DNA from: Hymenolepis diminuta
Lineage: Eukaryota; Platyhelminthes; Cestoda; Cyclophyllidea; Hymenolepididae
Assembly: GCA_900708905.1 (NCBI GenBank)
Contig: CAADRB010000040.1
Coordinates: 675,265-739,264, forward strand
Reading direction: 5' to 3'
Length of the DNA: 64,000 bases
Shown piece after piece: positions 12,623 through 20,687 of this stretch; the first letter of the stretch is position 1; every line of letters begins with the position of its first letter. Both the position numbers and the translations under genes were made by a program. Under the pieces are notes generated by a model. The model was not told the DNA's origin. It worked only from the letters and a program-made list of their open reading frames with translations, and did no database searches.

Positions 12623-15600
12623 CTGAAAAATGTAATGAATTTCAAAGAATAATGATATGAATTTACAAAGGGGATTCATTAAAATTCCCGTTTCCTCGAA
12701 TTGTGATTACTATATTTTATCCATGTCTAGAAATATAATGACCCTATTGTGGATGAAAAACCCAAGCAAGTCAATTATGCATTCTCAATTGTTAAAGTTC
12801 TATTTTAGAGATATATTTAAAGATTTCATTATTTCACAAGACTGCTAGATTGATTAACATGTCCCATTTAATTAAATATAACGTAACAGATGTGCAGAAC
12901 ATAGCGTTTGATCTAAATAATATTTGTATTCTAACTTTCAGAGAGGAGATATCGGAAAAGCAGAAGATTTAGGAAGATCATGACCCCTTCCTAATCATAT
13001 TTGCTGAACCTCTGACTAAGCCTTTCCATTAATCGGAATTTATCTAATAAAACTGATTGAGAAATAGAAATGCCTTACATAGAGGCAAAAGGCTAAGAAG
13101 ATCGCAGCTTTAGTGAAATACTCAAGTGTGCCATCCTGACGTTTCTCTGAACAAGCGGATAAAAATGCAATTGACGAGTAGTCGGAAGGATCAAACACTG
13201 ACGGAGGATCAAGCCTAATTTCTTCTGCTCCTTTGAAGGCTTGATGGCCCCTTCCACCCTTGTAAAAGAAAAAGTATTAAATTGAATACTCAATAATTAA
13301 TCTGCCACTTAAACTCCATGTAATTTACCGCATAAGGTCCAGTAGAACAGATGTAATCTAGAAGCCTCCTCGGAGGAACTTTGGCAAGGCAGTTGTAGGC
13401 TGTATGTATTGATTCAACACTTTCATCAAAAATAATAGCAGGACAAAGACCCTGACAGTTGTAGATATGCTTATTTCCGTCTTCGGGTAATTCTGCGGCC
13501 TCCTTTGAACTCCTTTTACATTCCTCACTACAAAAGCCCACCTAAATTTGGTGCTTATTCTTCACTTTATTTATTCATGTGCAATAAACTTAGATAGAGC
13601 AATACATACGTGCGGACAGTTGGAACAGGGTATGAGGTTGTGACATCTCTTGCAACAGTAATAGCAGTATTTTGTGCGCTCCTTCCACACGCCCATAGCC
13701 CACGGCTTCTCAACAAGTAGTACATCGCCTAAAATAAAGGCAAATATGCCAACACATCAATTAATTAGGCACTTGACAATGGCTATGCCTACCAACTATG
13801 CAATAGAGAGAAGCTAGGGTTTCTCCTCAACTCGGATTATTTGCAACAATTTGCCGTGTTACACTGACATACAAATGTTCCATGCTCGTTGAGAGAAATA
13901 TTGGCAGCTCTTAAGAAAGAGTAAGCTAGAGTTACCTTTGTAGGAGACTCGAATACTAACACACTATTATTTGCATGTAGTAGCCAGTGCGATTGAAACT
14001 CCTCCCCGCTCGATGTGCATTGATGTCACAGTCTCAAACTTACCGACGTGCACGTTGATTATGCCATAACCATATATCTAAATGCCTTTTCGTATTCTTG
14101 CATGATGCACTCTACTGCGGGCATGAATGTTACCAACTCCATAGCATCATTAATTCTCCCATGGAGATACACCGACAGAAAGCATGTATGCAATACTTCA
14201 ATATCTCTTTTCGATTTTAATTACCTGTAGACACATTGCGTGTCACTTCCATGGTCCAACCACATTCCGCACTTCCGCTATATTTTAACCGTAGAATATT
14301 GTTTGGCACGGACAAAAGTTTGGAGTCTTTAGTATTGAGGCTCTCAGACTTGTTGGCTTCCGAGGCACTGGAGGCCATTTTCATCTCGATTTCATTTAAA
14401 TCTGGCGCTTTCGAACGCAGACATCTCCATAGTGGCTCATACGGATGTCTTCCGTTATTATTTTCTTCGCAAATGCACTGTTTTAGTCCTTTTTCAGCAT
14501 CCATGCACATTTGCAAATCCCCCGCACTATTATCTCTGCCAAGGATTGCTAAGGCTTGAATATAATGAGACTTAGACTCAGTGAACATTTTCTTCTTAAG
14601 GTTACAGTGTCCTAAAATTAAGTGAATATTTCCGATTTCGGTTTGGGGAGAAAGAAGCTAAAACAGAAATACTCCCGGTGATGTGGAATTCAAATGGTGA
14701 ATTAAGAAGCACCGATAAATATCGCCGAAATTGAAAAAAATATAATAGCTATTATTATGTAATTTGATTAACCTATCGAGCATTACCTGAGCAACCAGCA
14801 ATTCTTGATTCACTTTAGTTGGAGAGGAAAAAGGAAACATACCCACCGGTGAAGGAGTATTTTACGCTTTGGATGNNNNNNNNNNNNNNNNNNNNNNNNN
14901 NNNNNNNNNNNNNNNNNNNNNNNNNNNNNNNNNNNNNNNNNNNNNNNNNNNNNNNNNNNNNNNNNNNNNNNNNNNNNNNNNNNNNNNNNNNNNNNNNNNN
15001 NNNNNNNNNNNNNNNNNNNNNNNNNNNNNNNNNNNNNNNNNNNNNNNNNNNNNNNNNNNNNNNNNNNNNNNNNNNNNNNNNNNNNNNNNNNNNNNNNNNN
15101 NNNNNNNNNNNNNNNNNNNNNNNNNNNNNNNNNNNNNNNNNNNNNNNNNNNNNNNNNNNNNNNNNNNNNNNNNNNNNNNNNNNNNNNNNNNNNNNNNNNN
15201 NNNNNNNNNNNNNNNNNNNNNNNNNNNNNNNNNNNNNNNNNNNNNNNNNNNNNNNNNNNNNNNNNNNNNNNNNNNNNNNNNNNNNNNNNNNNNNNNNNNN
15301 NNNNNNNNNNNNNNNNNNNNNNNNNNNNNNNNNNNNNNNNNNNNNNNNNNNNNNNNNNNNNNNNNNNNNNNNNNNNNNNATGAAGGCGAAATGCTTTCAT
15401 TTACAGATAGTATTTGGTGAGTTAATGGTGCCTTGTAGTAACTATACCTCCACCCTCCTCTCCCCTCCCCTCCCCTCCCCTCCCTTCCCCTCCCCTCTCC
15501 TTATCTCCCCCCATTTTCCCGCTCTCCTGGTTTGATTCAACTATTGACGACTAACTCCTCCGTCCTCAACAGATGAATCGAAATAAGAAAATCTCCATTT

Positions 15601-16493
15601 TTCTTCGCTATCATGGATTTTCAATCATCATCAGAAAACCAATGATTTGGACCATTGAGTAATCACAAAACTCCGATCCTTAAATTTATGATCTTAGTTG
15701 AGGCACTCATAAATGTATCCTTTTCTAGTGCAGACTCGTAAAAATGCTTACGTCCTATCTCCTCAAAGAGGATAACGCCAAGTGCCAAGTTAGGATAATA
15801 TGGGAGAAATGAAAGCGGATTCTTGCCTTCAAGACTTTTAATCCGTCCTCAATAGCTTCATCATAAAGTTCATTTTGGTGTAGTAGTTTGCATCTTTGAG
15901 TCAGTGCTCTTGCCAATTGCTTAGGAGAGGTAGCATAAAAGACAGACTTAGTTATCGCGGCTAGGCTCGAATTTCTATCGCCTTCCATCATCGCTAGATT
16001 TCCATATGAGTAATATCGTCTGGATATTCCATCAGACTTCCCATTACCACTAAGTAATTCCTCTCTCGTGGTACTCAGTCCAAGCTTATCAACTCCTCGC
16101 TTATATTCTGGAATAGTATAAATGTTCAATTAATGTGTAATATTGATAAATAGCTTACTCCCTGTTGACGATTCAATTGCTTTTAGGAGGTAACAAACAC
16201 GCTGGAAGTCGGTTCTGGCCTTAAAGAATTCTTCCTTCCAATGGCTTTCAATGATAGGCAATGCGTTGTTGATGATGGACTTAAACTGAATCACAAGTGG
16301 CTGGTTAGTGGGCGATTCGAGTGACTCTGTGAACTTTTGAACTAAATCTTCTGCATCCAAATGCTTTGAAATAAGTAATATTTATTATTTCATTTAATGA
16401 ACATCCAAGAAAACTACAGTTCAAATATTTATAAATCTTAAAACTATTAATATTAATATAAAAATAATATAAAATCCTTACATCAAGATCCAT
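11837..16493 (-). CDS. SMYD4: SMYD4-like SET and MYND domain lysine methyltransferase (nine proposed exons)
   Basis: Spliced gene on the minus strand. Proposed exons: 16493-16482, 16363-16159, 16107-15827 (3' end uncertain), 14812-14787 (tentative), 14611-14225, 13728-13610, 13541-13329, 13258-13079, 12622-11837. All borders from exon 5 onward are AG/GT and keep phase. The joined protein is about 735 residues, close to the roughly 800 of vertebrate SMYD4. Order of parts: N-terminal helical region, TPR-like helices (exons 3-5), first half of a split SET domain, a MYND zinc finger (exons 6-7), then SET core and post-SET (exon 9). Family knowledge: SMYD proteins transfer methyl groups from S-adenosylmethionine to protein lysines; the TPR extension before the SET/MYND region is typical of SMYD4. 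The exon 3-to-5 link is not proven, because the phases do not match and a 504-N gap lies there. SMYD membership is secure; the SMYD4 subtype is probable. Confidence 0.85.
13079..13258 (-). CDS. SMYD4: SMYD4-like exon 8 (SET-I helical region)
   Basis: 180 bases, phase 0/0, from TTACAAG|GGTGG to CTCTAT|GTAAGG. Reads GGRGHQAFKGAEEIRLDPPS, then DYSSIAFLSAC and LEYFTKAAIFLAFCLY, the helical region between MYND and SET core that is typical of SMYD proteins (a …L..H…R…FL…L pattern). It has a full twin on the plus strand at 45550-45729. Intron 8 (13078-12623, 456 bp) is where homology to that twin ends. Confidence 0.8.
13329..13541 (-). CDS. SMYD4: SMYD4-like exon 7 (MYND second half)
   Basis: 213 bases, phase 0 at both ends, from AAATTTAG|GTGGGC to GCG|GTAAAT. 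It supplies the remaining MYND ligands: FCSEEC (F-C-x3-C) and, after an unusually long spacer, KHIYNC (H-x3-C). It continues into the SET-I region (NCLAKVPPRRLLDYICSTG). The MYND finger normally mediates protein contacts next to the SET fold. Introns 6 (68 bp) and 7 (70 bp) are short and canonical. The same exon is at 45267-45479 on the plus strand. Confidence 0.85.
13610..13728 (-). CDS. SMYD4: SMYD4-like exon 6 (SET S-sequence end and MYND first half)
   Basis: 119 bases between TTTTAG (13729-13734) and a GTATGT donor at 13609. With the carried G it reads GDVLLVEKPWA, the strongly conserved SMYD segment (Gly-Asp/Glu-Leu-Leu-Val-x-Glu-x-Pro). It then gives the first MYND zinc ligands: C-x2-C in KYCYYCC and C-x2-C in PCSNC. 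The exon is too short to stand out as an open frame by itself. An identical exon lies at 45080-45198 on the plus strand. Confidence 0.85.
13729..14224 (-). other. Intron 5 of the SMYD4-like gene
   Basis: 496-base intron between exons 5 and 6 with GTAATT..TTTTAG borders. No repeat was recognised inside. It is present intact in the plus-strand copy (44584-45079) without a length change. Introns normally drift fast, so this shows the duplication or conversion is recent. Confidence 0.75.
14225..14611 (-). CDS. SMYD4: SMYD4-like exon 5 (last TPR helices, linker, start of SET)
   Basis: 387-base exon from TTTTAG|GACACTG to ACAG|GTAATT, starting and ending in phase 1. It opens with a TPR-like helix pair (GHCNLKKKMFTESKSHYIQA), followed by a hydrophilic Lys/Glu/Ser-rich linker. 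It ends with the S-sequence of the split SET domain, LRLKYSGSAECGWTMEVTRN, where the GW and the following T-G lead into exon 6. The same exon occurs without a visible change on the plus strand at 44197-44583. Confidence 0.8.
14787..14812 (-). CDS. SMYD4: SMYD4-like tentative mini-exon 4
   Basis: A 26-base candidate between an AG (CTAAAG, 14813-14818) and a GTAATG donor at 14786. In the frame required by exon 5 it reads …ESRIAGCS and joins as GCS-GHCNLKKK, which looks like a TPR helix. A TAA immediately upstream in this frame means the exon cannot extend further left. It needs two bases carried over from exon 3, which neither exon 3 model provides, so another exon may be hidden in the gap, or this one may be wrong. 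Confidence 0.3.
14876..15379. other. Assembly gap (504 N)
   Basis: A run of undetermined bases inside intron 3 of the SMYD4-like gene. The plus-strand copies supply the matching sequence: 19504-20054 and 43382-43932, each 551 bases, so the gap is undersized by 47 bases if the minus locus is like them. Open frames drawn across the Ns are meaningless. Confidence 0.97.
15380..16065 (-). repeat. Inverted repeat arm 1, partner in the full gene
   Basis: Reverse-complement partner of 18818-19503. It begins exactly at the edge of the N gap, so the repeat certainly continues into the gap. Confidence 0.85.
15447..15514. repeat. Pyrimidine tract, TCCCC units
   Basis: Mostly 5-base TCCCC units with a few TTCCC variants, in intron 3. 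The reverse complement (purine tract) lies at 19370-19434 in the first plus copy. In the second plus copy the corresponding place (about 43287-43316) has only a short degenerate purine run. Confidence 0.85.
15827..16107 (-). CDS. SMYD4: SMYD4-like exon 3 (TPR region), 3' end unresolved
   Basis: Starts after ATTCCAG at 16108. Encodes GLSTTREELLSGNG, then a TPR-like pair: a glycine-containing YYSYGNLAMMEGD helix, KSVFYATSPKQLARAL, and QRCKLLHQNELYDEAIEDGL. This aligns with the human SMYD4 TPR region (…CHANRSAALFHLGQYETCL…). The right edge is a problem. The frame continues past AAG at 15827 into an unlikely peptide and a stop. A GC-AG type donor (AAG|GCAAG) sits at 15826. Alternatively a one-base frameshift near 15830 opens a second frame (…NPLSFLPYYPNLALGVILF…) that runs to a canonical GTAAGC donor at 15751. 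Neither option gives the phase the next exon needs. Confidence 0.7.
16159..16363 (-). CDS. SMYD4: SMYD4-like exon 2 (N-terminal helical region)
   Basis: 205-base exon ending ACAGGGA before a GTAAGC donor (16158-16153), leaving phase 1. The next exon, 51 bp on, starts AATATAAG, and the split codon gives Lys followed by YKRG. The peptide is rich in predicted helix (DLVQKFTESLES, ESHWKEEFFKARTDF, VCYLLKAIESS) and matches the poorly conserved N-terminal part of SMYD4, before the TPRs. No copy of this exon was found on the plus strand. Confidence 0.65.
16482..16493 (-). CDS. SMYD4: SMYD4-like exon 1 (start codon, four codons)
   Basis: ATG GAT CTT GAT followed directly by a GTAAGG donor at 16481. 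Joining it to the acceptor at 16364/16365 gives an in-frame MDLD-HLDAEDLV start. Intron 1 is 118 bp. The alternative is that translation starts inside exon 2 at the ATG ending at 16360 (MDAEDLV). I prefer the spliced start because the donor is strong and phase is kept, but a 12-base coding exon needs transcript support. Confidence 0.45.
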
Positions 16494-17020
16494 AATCTTT
16501 GTATACCGCGACAGAGAAATAATAAATCTTATAAATGAGCAAATCAAGTTCAAATGAATTTCTGAGTGAAATTCATTTAAAATGTTATACTTCTCATACT
16601 CATTAGAAATTTTACAATTATATTCGCCTTATCGGTGCATTTTTATTTGATTTATTCTTAAAGATAAAAGTATTAATAATATATTGAAAACTGTCCAAAA
16701 ATATCATTCAAACTAAAAGCAAGGGTTATCGAGAACTTCATAGAATCAATTCTCTATTAAGCTTGTCGTAATTCCAAACTATTCATGAAATGACAGCAAA
16801 GGAGAAATTAAAGGCAAATTAACGGATTCCAGTTAGTTATTTTACCAAATCCAATTTCTTCGTACAAATTATGCAATATACGAGGTTATTGATTAGTTAA
16901 ACAAAAACTGTAATAATTAAGAATTAATTAATAATTAAGAACTGTAAGTCTAAAGTGAAAACTGAAAATAAATGATTATTGCGTCAAAGGAGACTCTTTA
17001 GCGATTGTCATACTCTTAGT
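16494..17020. promoter_or_regulatory. 5' flank of the SMYD4-like gene (presumed promoter region)
   Basis: Very AT-rich sequence directly upstream of the start codon. No TATA box or initiator could be singled out against the background. Promoter identity is inferred only from position. Confidence 0.3.
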
Positions 17021-18180
17021 TTCTCCTTGAAAGTGGTCTTTTCTTGATAATACATAGCATCCGATGACTTATCGACCTAACTCTGTGGGAATGCTGATCT
17101 TGCATCACCATGACGTGTGAAGTAGTGGAATGAAGTATATGGAATTTTAAAAACCCTAAGTTTCACTTAGTGGTATTAGAATTGACACAGTACCAACGAA
17201 ATGAATGAAATGCATGCTGAAGAACTGGATAACAAATGGAATGTATTGAATACGAAAATGACGCACAGATACTCTCCGAATGTCTGAATTGGGCGGAAAT
17301 TGCACGCACACCGACAGAGATGCATTAATAGTTCTTTACGCTTAGGGAAATTTATATAGCGACTGGAACGCAGTCATTGTCGCTCATAAGAATGTGAACG
17401 CATACGGATATTGCACGTGGAAAAGGGTAGCATGAGACCCGACGAGTGACCACCAATCATTATCGAGCATAATGGGGTAAATGCTATCAAGAGGAATAGT
17501 ATAGTGAACTTTCATTTGTTGAAATAAATATGCCTGATTCGACAGGTTTGGGACGGATGACAATATATAATTAATCAGTAGCTTAAATCATCATGGGTTT
17601 CCTCCAGGAAATACTGAACCCCAGCTTCAACAAAGGAGACATCGCCTTTGGGCTGCCATTAAGTCATGCCAGTTCTCTTCAAGGAGAGCTAGTGGGAAAA
17701 AGTACGCGAAGTCAAGTTTACGCCAAATTAATCAAGACATTGATGAAGTCTAAGATTTGACAGGACTGTCATGGTTAAAACAACTAACACCTTCAATTCT
17801 CGTCTGTAGAAGTGAGAACCGAAAAGGGACTTCGAACTAGAATAGTGAAGCGCAAGTTGCCAAATGTATGCTAACATTTGTGGGACGTAAAGCAGTACTC
17901 TTGTACTCTCGACGGGATCGCAGTTGATCAGATGCAACGATCACCAACGGTCCAAACAAGAATATGAAACCATAGTTCAGCTTTATCGTTCAATATTTAC
18001 CTCAAGCAGTCATATTGTATCTATTTAAGTTAAATGACAACAGCCCACCGATCAACATGTTTGTCTGTAAATGAGAAGGTCAAGGGCTCTACATCCATCT
18101 GTACACATCCAGTGAACAAATTCAGTGAATCTATTTAACAAAGTGGATGACGGAAATTTGGTCTCTCATCAAGGAAGCTT
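17021..18180. mobile_element. GC-richer island with repeat family A (degraded element)
   Basis: Composition differs by eye from the AT-rich flanks on both sides and resembles the first 11 kb. It holds family A copy 2 and no intact gene. Probably one or more nested, decayed retrotransposon insertions between the two SMYD4-like copies. Confidence 0.45.
17565..17870 (+). repeat. Dispersed repeat family A, copy 2
   Basis: Diverged partner of 6105-6445, inside a GC-richer island (about 17021-18180) between the head-to-head SMYD4-like copies. Sequence upstream at 17340-17420 contains a degenerate stretch (…SDWNAVIVA… in one frame) that loosely resembles the GDxNA segment of LINE endonucleases. That resemblance is weak. 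Confidence 0.6.
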
Positions 18181-18773
18181 AATGAAACTGCTTGAGTGTT
18201 GCAAAAGCGATATAAATATTTAACTTATATTTATAAAATCAAATATTTTTTATTCCGCTTATACAATGTGCTCAATATATTTTAGACTAAATTCAGTAAG
18301 AATTCAGTAAATTTGGAATAACTTTTCAAAAATAGCTCCCAGTAATTGTTCATTTTGCAAGTTTTTCTTCATAGACGTGGGAACTGTGGCCTTGAACAGT
18401 CAAACGTAGTCTAATAAAACTGCATTATTCATAGTAAAATTAGCTTTATTAAAATTAACCCCAATGAGATCTAAAAGGGTAGTTAATTTTATTAATATTG
18501 ATATGCATTTTAACTATGATCCTCTAGACCAAAAGAAATGTTCATTTTTAATTCTAAATGACGCTGAAATTAATTGTTTAGTGTAGTGCTTATAAATGTT
18601 CATTAAAACACATACAGTCCAGTACGTAAAGTATGCACCATACAGATGGGCATTTTTCTAATATTAAATATTTACATGAAGAGGTTTCAGTTCCATCTCA
18701 GGAATCATAAGTGACAAAATAATAAAAGTCATAAGCATGTAACTATAAACAACTCTTTGCATAATGTTTTCAG

Positions 18774-19131
18774 TTGTAATCTAATGAGAGTTGATACTCA
18801 AGGACTGAGTCCCACGGGAGAGGAATTACTTAGTGGTAATGGGAAGTCTGATGGAATATCCAGACGATATTACTCATATGGAAATCTAGCGATGATGGAA
18901 GGCGATAGAAATTCGAGCCTAGCCGCGATAACTAAGTCTGTCTTTTATGCTACCTCTCCTAAGCAATTGGCAAGAGCACTGACTCAAAGATGCAAACTAC
19001 TACACCAAAATGAACTTTATGATGAAGCTATTGAGGACGGATTAAAAGTCTTGAAGGCAAGAATCCGCTTTCATTTCTCCCATATTATCCTAACTTGGCA
19101 CTTGGCGTTATCCTCTTTGAGGAGATAGGAC
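18774..19131 (+). pseudogene. Partial inverted copy of SMYD4-like exon 3
   Basis: From 18818 the sequence is the reverse complement of the minus gene (positions sum to 34883), with no mismatch seen through 19503. The preceding 30 bases (from 18788) are related but differ at several places: the peptide is VDTQGLSPTGEELL against VDKLGLSTTREELL. An acceptor-like TTTTCAG precedes 18774, but its phase does not match exon 3 of the full gene. Exons 1-2 are absent upstream. It carries the same frame break after LKVLK as the minus gene and the same GTAAGC at 19132. It cannot make SMYD4 on its own. Confidence 0.75.
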
Positions 19132-19503
19132 GTAAGCATTTTTACGAGTCTGCACTAGAAAAGGATACATTTATGAGTGCCTCAACTAAGATCATAAATT
19201 TAAGGATCGGAGTTTTGTGATTACTCAATGGTCCAAATCATTGGTTTTCTGATGATGATTGAAAATCCATGATAGCGAAGAAAAATGGAGATTTTCTTAT
19301 TTCGATTCATCTGTTGAGGACGGAGGAGTTAGTCGTCAATAGTTGAATCAAACCAGGAGAGCGGGAAAATGGGGGGAGATAAGGAGAGGGGAGGGGAAGG
19401 GAGGGGAGGGGAGGGGAGGGGAGAGGAGGGTGGAGGTATAGTTACTACAAGGCACCATTAACTCACCAAATACTATCTGTAAATGAAAGCATTTCGCCTT
19501 CAT
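18818..19503 (+). repeat. Inverted repeat arm 1 (partner 15380-16065)
   Basis: 686 bases on the plus strand matching the reverse complement of 15380-16065 without a mismatch that I could see. It covers most of exon 3 and part of intron 3, including the purine tract. The arms are separated by about 2.75 kb and lie head to head. Confidence 0.85.
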
Positions 19504-20108
19504 ATTGCAAGACACTATTGGACCGATTGAACTCGTTCGTTTCCTTAACTTTGAATGCGTGAGTAGCGGCGTGCGATCGTACAATAACTATTGTACGTTT
19601 CGTGTTGTTGTTGGAGGACTTGGTGGCCAAGTGTGGGATTGATTATCCCGTGACAAAGCAACAACTATGTGTCCTCTAGGTTTATTTGTCGGCTCTCTAT
19701 CAGTGCTAAGATTTGACATTTCCGAATAAGATATTTAGAAAGATGCCAAAGAGCAAGCATTGAAAGTCTACGCAGATGACGGTAAAACCAGTGCATTTCT
19801 CGACTAATGATAAGCAGAAATTTGAGTGTTTGGACTTGGATTATAGAAAATCAATGCAAATATTGAGCACACACAAAGTGACACTTGGATAATGAATGAA
19901 GCGTGATCGGTGCCAACTAGTGGGAGGGAGGTGGAGGGAATCAGGTATGAGAGTCCTGGGAAGGGGAGACACAAGGCATACGTGCTCACAGAGGCAAAGG
20001 AATTTGGTGTGGCTGTGTGTCACACACACTGTGTGTGTGAAAGAGGTGAAATTCCATCCAAAGCGTAAAATACTCCTTCACCGGTGGGTATGTTTCCTTT
20101 TTCCTCTC
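19451..20108 (+). repeat. Direct repeat, copy 1 (658 bp), partner 43329-43986
   Basis: The same sequence recurs 23,878 bases downstream in the same orientation with no indel. It is intron 3 sequence of the SMYD4-like gene. It lacks TG..CA ends and any coding potential, and contains a CACACACA-CTG-TGTGTGTG hairpin near its right end. Right of 20108 the first copy changes (CTCAAATTAAAG against CTCCAACTAAAG), then loses similarity after GAATTG. Confidence 0.85.
20009..20037. repeat. CA/TG hairpin (second copy 43887-43915)
   Basis: TGTGTGTCACACACACTGTG followed by TGTGTG: the arm CACACACA and its complement TGTGTGTG are separated by CTG. Present identically in both direct-repeat copies and therefore expected inside the N gap. 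Confidence 0.65.
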
Positions 20109-20650
20109 AAATTAAAGTGAATCAAGAATTGGAAATTGCCTAATTAATGTCTGATATATTGATAAAATTATTGTATAAGTAGTTGACATTTGTTATCCAG
20201 TCGTACACATGCTCTTAACAAGGCAGATCTGAACTAACCAACACATTCTCTACTTTAGCGTTTTTTCTTAAGTGTGTAATATCAAGGACGTGTTAATTTG
20301 TGGAAATCATTACTGTCTGAACTTCTTTGATGTGAAAGCATCAAAAGAAAATAGAATCTGTATGTTTATTTGTTTTAATATTAAGGGGCCATTTGTTGCA
20401 TTAAAATATGTTAAACATTTTTAAAACAAATAACTTTATGAGAACATGTGCTGGTAAATATGCATTGCACAACCGGATTAGTAACACAAATTTTCTACAA
20501 TTTGTATGACGAATTGGGTCATAATTTGTAAAAAAGCGAATATAATGAATAAGTGCGAGTAAATGATTATCTGGACAAGCATTGAAAATATTTTAATCAT
20601 TTTTTAATCAGTAATAATAATCACGATTAATCAAAAGCATATAAAATAAT

Positions 20651-20687
20651 ACATATATATATATATATATATACATATATGTATATG
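20651..20687. repeat. TA dinucleotide microsatellite
   Basis: ACATATATAT…ATACATATATGTATATG, about 37 bases, just left of a GTGATTATCAC palindrome. Confidence 0.9.

Larger units (their letters stand above)
12996..14875 (-). repeat. Inverted repeat arm 2, partner in the full gene
   Basis: Reverse-complement partner of 43933-45812. It spans exons 4-8 with introns 4-7 and the start of intron 8, and ends at the other edge of the N gap. Confidence 0.85.

Noticed and set aside
14236..14559. Plus-strand frame opposite exon 5 (twin on the minus strand at 44249-44572)
   Set aside because: Shadow of the real exon on the opposite strand. The exon 5 reading matches SMYD proteins and has correct splice sites.
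14810..15535. Long open frames across 14.8-15.5 kb on both strands
   Set aside because: They run through the block of Ns and are artefacts of undetermined codons.
19804..20120. Small frames on both strands inside the direct repeat (and their twins at 43.7-44.0 kb)
   Set aside because: They overlap each other on both strands, have no family resemblance, and lie in intron sequence with CA/TG and purine repeats.
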